Shown here: positions 1 to 4,713 of the stretch, piece by piece
How positions within the stretch are numbered: position 1 is the first letter of the stretch
How the letters are laid out: every line of letters starts with the position of its first letter
Origin: Treponema sp.
Lineage (GTDB): Bacteria; Spirochaetota; Spirochaetia; Treponematales; Breznakiellaceae
Assembly (NCBI GenBank): GCA_031259345.1
Contig: JAIRLQ010000402.1
Location: 1-11,758 of the forward strand
Direction of reading: 5' to 3'
Length of the DNA stretch: 11,758 nucleotides
Position numbers and translations under genes: made by a program
The notes under the pieces: generated by a model
Database searches by the model: none
The model's input: only the letters and a program-made list of their open reading frames with translations
What the model was told of the DNA's origin: nothing

Positions 1-105
1 AACGCGTTACCAGTTATTCGTAACGCGTTACCAGTTATTCGTAACGCGTTACCAGTCATCGGGAACGCGTTACCAGTCATTCGGAATGCGTTACCAGCTT
101 TCGGG
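1..105. repeat. Tandem array of five 21-bp units, running off the left edge
   Basis: Five head-to-tail units start at 1, 22, 43, 64 and 85. Each opens with AACGCGTTACCAG (AATGCGTTACCAG in the last) and ends in a variable tail such as TTATTCGT, TCATCGGG or TCATTCGG. The first two units are identical and divergence grows towards the right, as expected at the worn edge of an array. Each of the first four units holds the self-complementary AACGCGTT. The period equals two helical turns, so these sites all face the same side of the DNA. The plus frame starting at position 1 is open through the array to a TAA at 124-126 and would read as a heptapeptide repeat, NALPVIR. Two other frames, one on each strand, are also open, so coding is unproven. 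The true length of the array is unknown because it starts outside the window. Confidence 0.9.
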
Positions 106-120
106 GACATGTCCCCAAAG
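98..120. repeat. Imperfect palindrome centred on GGGGACATGTCCCC
   Basis: Positions 103-116 read GGGGACATGTCCCC, a perfect 14-bp self-complementary sequence. CTTT before it and AAAG after it extend the symmetry with one unpaired base, giving about 23 bp of dyad. It lies right after the last tandem unit and could be the boundary of that repeat element. It is also downstream of the leftward acyl-CoA synthetase operon and could act as a transcript-end hairpin, but no T-run follows on the minus strand, so it is not a typical intrinsic terminator. Confidence 0.7.
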
Positions 121-122
121 GC

Positions 123-401
123 TTAAAACCGGGTAAAAACCGTGGAATCATCCTCCCCGTACGGGGGGGATAGTTGCAGGGGAGGTAATTTTACCGCCAA
201 AATCACCCAACAAAACGCGGAGGCCTGGGGATAGGCGGCCGTGGGCGGCATAAAGAGCGGTTCGTAGATGATTCCGCCTTTACGTTTTTTTGCCGCGATC
301 ATGGCCGGGATAAACGAAAAAATGGGGTTCGCCGGTACAAACATCAGAGTTAACCGGAGGGTGTCATTCAAAGCCCCAACAAGGGAAATACGCGGCGTCA
401 A
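123..401 (-). other. Doubtful 92-codon ORF downstream of the acyl-CoA synthetase
   Basis: A leftward open frame begins with a TTG ten bases beyond the synthetase stop and ends at the TAA at 123-125. It has no convincing ribosome binding site. The predicted product is rich in Pro, Ala and Phe, with two moderately hydrophobic stretches (about residues 17-36 and 55-72), and matches no family I recognise. The codons are not absurd for this genome, but the frame carries a 12-bp palindrome (CCCCGTACGGGG, 155-166) and lies beside a repeat array. It may be part of a dispersed repeat or a decayed gene rather than a working one. Otherwise the 1-410 stretch holds only the tandem array and palindrome listed separately. 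Confidence 0.2.
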
Positions 402-410
402 TGGCCTTGA

Positions 411-2144
411 TTACGTGTCGGTGCGGAAGTTTTGTCTGATTACGTTCCGCTGGATTTTTCCGCTGATAGTTTTGGGCAATTCGCCTACGAAGTCTACGAT
501 ACGGGGGTATTTATAAGGCGCGGTAACCCGCTTTACGTGGTTTTGCAGTTCCTTTTTAAGCGCTTCCGACGGGACAAAACCGTTTGCCAAAACAATGGTT
601 GCCTTGACTACCTGGCCCCGCATAGGGTCGGGCGCGGCGGTTACGGCGCATTCCAAAACCGAGGGGTGCTCCATTAGGGCGCTTTCTACTTCAAAGGGGC
701 CGATACGGTAACCTGAACATTTTATTACATCGTCGTTGCGGCCCACAAACCAGTAGTAACCTTCGGCATCGCGCCAGGCCATGTCGCCGGTGCGGTAAAT
801 GCCGCCGTACCAGCATTTTTTTGTTACGTCTTCATCTTTCCGGTAGCCCGTAAAAAGGCCGATAGACTGTCTTAGGTATCCGGGCCGGGAAACCGGATCC
901 GCCGCCGCGTTTATCGGATCGTACATGTTTTCCCCCGCGGCGGTAATGCTTATGTTCCCAACCATGCCGTCGTCGCAGGGTCTGTCATCTTCGTCCAATA
1001 AATTAAGGCCGAAAAGGGGCGCGGGTTTGCCCATGGAACCGGGCCTTACAGGAAGCCACTTAAAAGCCGCCGCCATCACCGAGCTTTCGGATTGCCCAAA
1101 CCCTTCCCGAATTTCGAGGCCTGTCTTTTCTTTAATCTGATGAAAAACTTCCGGGCTTAATGGTTCGCCCGCCACCGATGTATGTCCGATGAACGAGAGA
1201 TCATAACCCGAAAGATCTTCTTTTATAAGAAAGCGGAATATGGTCGCGGGGGCGCAAAAAGTAAAAGGCCGTATGCGTTCCAGGGCGGAAAGAAGCCCCT
1301 GGGGGGTAAACTTTTCGGTGTCGTATACGCCGACTGCCGCGCCGCAAATCCACTGGCCGTAAATTTTGCCCCAGGCAAACTTTGCCCAGCCCGAATCGGT
1401 TTGGGTCAGGTGAACTTTGTTGTCCTCTACGCACTGCCAGTACTTTGCCGTAACAATATGCCCCAAAGGCAGGCTGTGATTGTGGAGCACCATTTTTGGC
1501 ATTCCCGTAGTGCCGGACGAAAAATAAATCAGCATGGGTTCGTCTGTTTTTGGCGCGGCGTCCCCTTTTGGGCGGATAAAGTTTTCATCGCCGCTGTCAA
1601 TTGCCTTACGTATATCAATAAAACCTTCCGGCACATTTTCGCCGACTATGGCGACGTGCTTTAGGTTGGGACATTCGCTTCTTGCGCCCTGTATGCTTTT
1701 AAGAAGATCCGCGTCGTCAACAGAAACAAGCAGTTTAACTTCCGCAATGTTGCAGCGGTATATAATGTCTTTCTGCATCAGTTGGTAAGTACCGGGGATA
1801 CAAACGGCGCCGATTTTTTCCAAAGCTGTCATAAGTACCCAGACTTCGGGGCGCTGTTTTAAAATGAGCATGACCACGTCGCCTTTTTTTATGCCCAGCG
1901 CCAACAAGGCGTTCGCCGCCTTATCGCTAAGGCGCTTTATGCCGGCAAAGCTAAAGGTTTTCATCTCCTGGTTATCATTGGTCCAGACCAGGGCGGTCTT
2001 TTGCGGCTGGAGCCGGGCCCACTCATCTACTACATCGCGGGCAAAGTTAAAATCCGGCGGACAATTACATTTATAATTGGCGTAAAAATCTTCGTAACTG
2101 TCAAAATCGATTCTGGGGCAGTAGCGTGAAAGTATTTCGTTCAT
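411..2144 (-). CDS. AMP-forming acyl-CoA synthetase, medium-chain (ACSM/MACS) type
   Basis: This 577-residue adenylate-forming enzyme should activate a carboxylic acid with ATP to an acyl-AMP and transfer it to coenzyme A, in the cytosol. The ATP loop is SSGTTGMPK at residues 209-217. GFGQSES follows at 348-354, YRTGD at 450-454, the hinge region GRNDDVIKCSGYR at 468-480, and the C-terminal PKTISGK whose Lys563 is the expected adenylation lysine. Length and the N-terminal pattern fit medium-chain or branched acyl-CoA synthetases better than acetyl-CoA synthetase, which is longer. The acid used cannot be read from sequence. I chose the ATG at 2144 (MNEILSRYCP). A longer frame from 2264 would run back through the end of the regulator gene and lacks family similarity. 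The start is 13 bp after the regulator stop with only a weak GGA-type binding site, so translation is probably coupled. It is the last gene of a three-gene leftward operon. Confidence 0.92.
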   Translation of the reverse strand: MNEILSRYCPRIDFDSYEDFYANYKCNCPPDFNFARDVVDEWARLQPQKTALVWTNDNQEMKTFSFAGIKRLSDKAANALLALGIKKGDVVMLILKQRPEVWVLMTALEKIGAVCIPGTYQLMQKDIIYRCNIAEVKLLVSVDDADLLKSIQGARSECPNLKHVAIVGENVPEGFIDIRKAIDSGDENFIRPKGDAAPKTDEPMLIYFSSGTTGMPKMVLHNHSLPLGHIVTAKYWQCVEDNKVHLTQTDSGWAKFAWGKIYGQWICGAAVGVYDTEKFTPQGLLSALERIRPFTFCAPATIFRFLIKEDLSGYDLSFIGHTSVAGEPLSPEVFHQIKEKTGLEIREGFGQSESSVMAAAFKWLPVRPGSMGKPAPLFGLNLLDEDDRPCDDGMVGNISITAAGENMYDPINAAADPVSRPGYLRQSIGLFTGYRKDEDVTKKCWYGGIYRTGDMAWRDAEGYYWFVGRNDDVIKCSGYRIGPFEVESALMEHPSVLECAVTAAPDPMRGQVVKATIVLANGFVPSEALKKELQNHVKRVTAPYKYPRIVDFVGELPKTISGKIQRNVIRQNFRTDT

Positions 2145-2157
2145 GGTAAAGTTCCGT

Positions 2158-2709
2158 TTATTTTTCCTGAATAATGGTAATAAATTTTGAAGGGACGCCA
2201 ACGGCGGATTGAGCGTGGGGCAGGCCGGCGTCAAAATAAATTGAATCGCCGGCCTCCAGTACATACGACCGCGCGGCCACGGTAACTTTAACTTTACCTT
2301 CTATTACATAATTAAATTCCTGACCAAAGTGAGCAACCGGCGCGGCTTCGGGTTTTGAAGGATCAAGGTACACCAAAAGAGGCTCTATGGTACGTCCCCT
2401 AAAGTTGTACGCAAGGCTTGAAAATTCGTAGCCCGGGTAGCGTTCGATCTGGACGCCTTTACCCGCCCGGCAAACGGCCGCGGTGTCCATGCGGGGGTCT
2501 TCGCCGGTAAGAAGCACCGTAGCGTCTACCCCAAGTTTGTCGGCAATTTTATACAGCGACGAAACGGGAATGTCTAATACGCCCGTTTCGTATTTTTCGT
2601 AGGTTTCGTAGGGGACGCCGATTTCATGGGCTATATCAATGGCGCTGATTTCCATTATTTCTCTAAGTTCTTTAATGCGTCCCGGTATTTGGGCGGGATT
2701 GTCCTGCAT
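2158..2709 (-). CDS. XRE-family regulator with C-terminal cupin sensor domain
   Basis: A 183-residue DNA-binding regulator. Residues 8-65 form a helix-turn-helix of the XRE/HTH_3 type (IKELREIMEISAIDIAHEIG onward). Residues about 105-180 form a cupin barrel: His127 and Glu131 in HFGQEFNYVIEG match cupin motif 1, and GDSIYFDAGLPH with His165 matches motif 2, so some metal-binding positions are kept. Such proteins usually bind a small molecule in the cupin and control nearby metabolic genes. Its place between the PHP gene and the acyl-CoA synthetase suggests that it controls this operon, sensing the acid or its CoA ester; that is inference. The ATG at 2709 is chosen over an upstream in-frame TTG at 2724 because AAGGAG lies five bases before it. 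The gene starts 23 bp after the PHP stop and ends 13 bp before the synthetase start. Confidence 0.93.
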   Translation of the reverse strand: MQDNPAQIPGRIKELREIMEISAIDIAHEIGVPYETYEKYETGVLDIPVSSLYKIADKLGVDATVLLTGEDPRMDTAAVCRAGKGVQIERYPGYEFSSLAYNFRGRTIEPLLVYLDPSKPEAAPVAHFGQEFNYVIEGKVKVTVAARSYVLEAGDSIYFDAGLPHAQSAVGVPSKFITIIQEK

Positions 2710-2714
2710 GTTTT

Positions 2715-2720
2715 CTCCTT
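2715..2720 (-). promoter_or_regulatory. Ribosome binding site fixing the XRE-cupin start
   Basis: On the minus strand AAGGAG is followed by AAAAC and then ATG (2709). This strong site with ideal spacing rules out the TTG at 2724, because the site would lie inside the gene if that were the start. Confidence 0.85.
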
Positions 2721-2732
2721 GCAAAGGCGGCC

Positions 2733-3527
2733 TTATAAGCCCAAAAAACTTTTAATATCGTGCCCGATAATCTGGCTTTCGGCGCCGCGAATATCAACAG
2801 GAAGGGAAGTTCTTATATCCCCAAAAAAATCGCAGCGTCCGGGGCTAAACTCAAGTCCCGCCAGGGCATTGTTCCTTATAGCCAGAACATAATCATTTAC
2901 AGAATTAAGCTTTTTGTCCAGATATACGCCGAAAGTCCCGCCCTGCCGCACATCGGCGGCTGAATGTATGTCGGAACCGGCAGTCGCGGCCAGCTTTAGT
3001 TTTTTGGCATATACCCAGGCAAGGCCGTCGTAGGCGGCTTCCCCATTACCCGCATTGGCAACTTCTACCCCATGCACAAGGCAGGGGGCCAAAATGATCC
3101 GCCTTATATAATAATGCTGCCTGAACGGGTGGGCCTGCACCACACAGCCCCCGGCGGCGCTTACTTCCTGAAACTGTTCCTTGCGGGTCCAGTTTTCCGA
3201 GTCCGGGTGTTCCAAAAGCCATTTTTTGTCCAGTCCGTAGACCAGGTAATCATCGCCGGCAAAACTTTCTTCCCAGCCAAAAAACACATCCAGCCCGCGC
3301 TTTTCGCCCTCTTCCCGGGCATCTTCGTAGCCACGGCAAAAAAGCTCAACCTTTTCCCGCCAGGGAAGCCGCCTGTCTATGGAACTATTCCCCCTAAAAA
3401 AGTGATCCGTAACTATTATCCCGGTATAACCCAAGTCAAGGTAACGGCGGATATATTCCCGCCCCCTCGATGAGGCGCAAACGCTTGCCTGGGATGTATG
3501 AAGATGTGTCTCGTAGAGGTAAGGCAT
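2733..3527 (-). CDS. PHP-domain metal-dependent phosphoesterase
   Basis: A 264-residue protein that is a single PHP domain. It begins with the HLHT motif (His8, His10) and continues with VTDHF (Asp41, His42), GWEESF (Glu86), VQAHPFR (His133) and GSDIHSA (Asp186, His188). This is the full set of metal ligands expected of an active PHP phosphoesterase related to histidinol phosphatase and to the PHP parts of DNA polymerases. The natural phosphate ester is unknown. The length fits stand-alone members, and no polymerase or other domain is attached. It is the first gene of the leftward operon with the XRE-cupin regulator and the acyl-CoA synthetase. The ATG at 3527 is forced because HLHT lies at residues 8-11. 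No purine-rich binding site precedes it (the upstream bases read ATCCTTTTCCC), so initiation may be weak or leaderless. Confidence 0.9.
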   Translation of the reverse strand: MPYLYETHLHTSQASVCASSRGREYIRRYLDLGYTGIIVTDHFFRGNSSIDRRLPWREKVELFCRGYEDAREEGEKRGLDVFFGWEESFAGDDYLVYGLDKKWLLEHPDSENWTRKEQFQEVSAAGGCVVQAHPFRQHYYIRRIILAPCLVHGVEVANAGNGEAAYDGLAWVYAKKLKLAATAGSDIHSAADVRQGGTFGVYLDKKLNSVNDYVLAIRNNALAGLEFSPGRCDFFGDIRTSLPVDIRGAESQIIGHDIKSFLGL

Positions 3528-3579
3528 GGGAAAAGGATAGCAAATTTTTGATATTTAAGGAAGGGTTTCGGATGTTTGA

Positions 3580-3813
3580 TCGGCAAAAGCCGACAATGGG
3601 GTTTTAACATATTTCAGAAGATATAATCCCAAAACCGTTTCCAGAAATGAAGACGAAATTATCATGTCTGCTAATTATGGTCGCTATACTATTACTTGTG
3701 TATTTTCTATTGATGAAAATGGAAAATATATAGTAAATCTCTACACTAAATTTGATAGGGACAGAATAAAATGGCTAAACAACATAGTCAAACATGTAGA
3801 GAGTAGAAGATAA
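3580..3813 (+). pseudogene. Probable 5'-truncated gene remnant (or 49-residue small protein)
   Basis: A frame open between the TGA at 3577-3579 and the TAA at 3811-3813 gives 77 codons of convincing protein-like sequence, for example NEDEIIMSANYGRYTITCVF then SIDENGKYIVNLYTKF and WLNNIVKHVESRR. The alternating hydrophobic and polar residues suggest beta strands followed by a basic C-terminal helix. The first ATG is at 3664 (49 residues), but protein-like sequence runs upstream of it without a start codon, so the 5' part of an older gene appears to be missing. No good ribosome binding site precedes 3664. It is much more AT-rich than its neighbours, which hints at foreign origin. I do not recognise the family. 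A 28-codon hydrophobic frame (3647-3733) overlaps it. Confidence 0.35.
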
Positions 3814-3841
3814 CTATTTTCATAATACTTTAAAAGATTGA

Positions 3842-3919
3842 AATATTATTGACCCCTTAAAACAGAGACGAGAAGCTGAATATTTGTTAATAAATAAAAA
3901 TAGGCCGAACTGTACATAG
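3842..3919 (+). pseudogene. Short decayed frame with a RREAEYLL segment
   Basis: Twenty-five codons between the TGA at 3839-3841 and the TAG at 3917-3919 read NIIDPLKQRREAEYLLINK and a few more residues, with no start codon. The DPxKxRRxAExL pattern faintly recalls the conserved KRxxAEFLV stretch of DarT/DUF4433 ADP-ribosyltransferase toxins, from memory only. It lies in the same AT-rich patch as the previous remnant, in a different frame, and could be another piece of the same lost accessory segment. It may equally be chance. Confidence 0.15.
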
Positions 3920-3932
3920 CAGGCCTCTATGT
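3914..3932. repeat. Hairpin ACATAG-7-CTATGT at the AT-rich/GC-rich junction
   Basis: ACATAG (3914-3919) pairs with CTATGT (3927-3932) around the loop CAGGCCT. It sits exactly where composition switches from AT-rich to GC-rich, so it may mark the edge of an inserted element. No T-run follows on either strand, so it is not a standard terminator. Confidence 0.5.
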
Positions 3933-4020
3933 GTTCCGCTCCCTTCGGTCACTCCTGGGCTCTGGTCGGCTCCAGTCTCGCTTCGCACGCGGGTCCATGC
4001 CCCGTCCGCCTTTCGGCGGG
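3933..4020. repeat. GC-rich structured block, possible dispersed repeat
   Basis: An abruptly GC-rich stretch with several short stem-loops: CTGG/CCAG around 3963-3977, CGGG/CCCG between about 3990 and 4005, and CCGCC TTTC GGCGG at about 4007-4020. The last two compete for the same CCCCG bases. The style, with phrases such as CTCCCTTCGGTCACTC, is typical of dispersed intergenic repeats rather than of genes. One plus frame is open from an ATG at 3929 for 58 codons, but it is low-complexity and has no ribosome binding site, so I do not call it a gene. Confidence 0.4.
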
Positions 4021-4025
4021 GTTGG

Positions 4026-4054
4026 TTGATTGGCTTTTTATCAAAATGTATAAA
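4026..4054 (+). promoter_or_regulatory. Sigma-70-type promoter for the nitroreductase-MATE operon
   Basis: TTGATT (4026-4031), a 17-base spacer, then TATAAA (4049-4054). Both hexamers are close to consensus and the spacing is optimal. Transcription should start near 4060-4062, giving a leader of about 130 bases before the nitroreductase ATG. It is the best promoter in the window by eye. Confidence 0.7.
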
Positions 4055-4058
4055 AAAG

Positions 4059-4072
4059 ATACACGGGTGTAT
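4059..4072. promoter_or_regulatory. Operator-like dyad ATACAC-GG-GTGTAT at the start point
   Basis: ATACAC and GTGTAT form perfect 6-bp half-sites around a GG centre. The dyad covers the predicted transcription start, which is a classic position for a TetR-, MarR- or GntR-type repressor to block initiation. No regulator gene is adjacent, so the protein would be encoded elsewhere. Function is inferred from position and symmetry only. Confidence 0.5.
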
Positions 4073-4130
4073 ATAAGCTCCCTCAAACCCCTTCCAGGCC
4101 TATAGCAATAAACCCGGCATCATGCTAAGG

Positions 4131-4180
4131 TAATTAGAGCCTGTCCATAATGTGTCTACATTATGGACAGACTCTAATTA
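4131..4180. repeat. 50-bp near-perfect palindrome abutting the nitroreductase ribosome binding site
   Basis: Two 23-base arms (4131-4153 and 4158-4180) are reverse complements with a single mismatch (C4140 against A4171) and enclose the loop GTCT. The core arms begin GAGCCTGTCCATAATGT, and both outer ends read TAATTA, which could be a target-site duplication around a 38-bp element. In RNA it would form a very stable hairpin ending directly at the AAAGGAGG site. No T-run follows, so it is not a normal terminator. It could be a trimmed insertion-sequence end pair, a small palindromic mobile repeat, or an RNA structure that tunes translation. Confidence 0.85.
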
Positions 4181-4188
4181 AAAGGAGG
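4181..4188 (+). promoter_or_regulatory. Strong ribosome binding site of the nitroreductase
   Basis: AAAGGAGG ends four bases before the ATG at 4193. It is nearly full-length consensus and touches the 3' foot of the 50-bp palindrome, so folding of the leader could affect access to it. Confidence 0.85.
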
Positions 4189-4192
4189 CACC

Positions 4193-4711
4193 ATGACCGC
4201 AGCGGAAGCAATCAAAAACAGACGGAGTATCAGAAAGTACAAAAAGGGCGCCGAAGTCAGCGACGGCCAGATTGAAGAAATACTGACTGCCGCAATGATG
4301 GCCCCCTCGGCGGGCAACAGCCGCCCCTGGGAGTTTATCGTTCTAAAAGACCGCAAAAAGCTCGAAGCCATTATGGCTATCCATCCTCATACAAAAATGC
4401 TTGAAACAGCAAGCCTTGCGATCCTGGTGTGCGGTCTTCCGCCCGACCCCGCAGGCCATCTTGCGCAATTTATGCCCCAGGACTGCGGCGCGGCCAGCCA
4501 AAACATTCTGCTTAAAGCCTTCGAGTTGGGATTGGGAACCTGTTGGTGCGGCGTGTATCCCATTCAGGAACGGGTGGACAAAATTAGTGCATTGCTTAAA
4601 GATGTGTTAAGCCCCGGTTCCATACCTTTTAACGTTATCGCGGTTGGCGTGCCCGACGAAAACCCCCAAGCCAGGGGCAAGTTCGAAAAAGTCAGAGTTA
4701 AAACAGCCTAA
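4193..4711 (+). CDS. Nitroreductase-family FMN oxidoreductase
   Basis: A 172-residue soluble flavoprotein of the nitroreductase fold, expected to use FMN and NAD(P)H to reduce nitro-aromatics, quinones or similar electron acceptors as a homodimer. The N-terminal AIKNRRSIRKY (Arg10, Arg11, Arg14) supplies phosphate contacts for FMN. PSAGNSRPWEF (38-48) is the usual FMN/dimer segment. ASQNILLKAFELGLGTCWCG (101-120) and VGVPDE (151-156) complete the pattern. The length matches the short 170-residue class. The true substrate is unknown. It starts behind a near-perfect ribosome binding site and a strong promoter, and it ends two bases before the MATE gene, so the two are surely co-transcribed. The pair suggests modification followed by export of a toxic compound, but this is inferred from linkage. 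Confidence 0.93.
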   Translation: MTAAEAIKNRRSIRKYKKGAEVSDGQIEEILTAAMMAPSAGNSRPWEFIVLKDRKKLEAIMAIHPHTKMLETASLAILVCGLPPDPAGHLAQFMPQDCGAASQNILLKAFELGLGTCWCGVYPIQERVDKISALLKDVLSPGSIPFNVIAVGVPDENPQARGKFEKVRVKTA

Positions 4712-4713
4712 TA

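Larger units (their letters stand above)
3528..4192. other. Gap between two operons: remnants, GC-rich block, promoter region
   Basis: This 665-bp stretch has no intact recognised gene. From left to right it holds a short hairpin (TCGGC AAAA GCCGA, 3580-3593), an AT-rich remnant frame to 3813, another short frame to 3919, a hairpin at 3914-3932, a GC-rich block to about 4020, the nitroreductase promoter with a dyad at its start point, and a large palindrome ending at the ribosome binding site. Composition jumps sharply: roughly 3600-3900 is far richer in A and T than the flanking genes, and 3933-4020 is far richer in G and C. That patchwork suggests past insertion and deletion. The PHP operon promoter should also lie at its left end, but I found no convincing -35/-10 pair there. 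Confidence 0.7.

Noticed and set aside
1..105. CRISPR array
   Set aside because: The units are directly adjacent and nearly identical, with no spacers between them.
1182..1664. A 160-codon ORF on the strand opposite the acyl-CoA synthetase
   Set aside because: It is a shadow of the synthetase gene, whose motifs are unambiguous on the other strand.
2145..2264. A 40-residue N-terminal extension of the acyl-CoA synthetase
   Set aside because: The extension overlaps the end of the regulator gene and has no family similarity. The ATG at 2144 gives the normal N-terminus.
3647..3733. A 28-codon hydrophobic ORF (MKTKLSCLLIMVAILLLVYF and onward) that looks like a type I toxin peptide
   Set aside because: It has no ribosome binding site, no antisense RNA signal was seen, and it overlaps a longer frame with better protein character. 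The hydrophobicity may be a by-product of AT-rich codons read out of frame.
3929..4105. A 58-codon plus-strand ORF beginning MCSAPFGHSWALVG
   Set aside because: It has no ribosome binding site, runs across the GC-rich repeat block and straight through the promoter and dyad, and has low-complexity composition.
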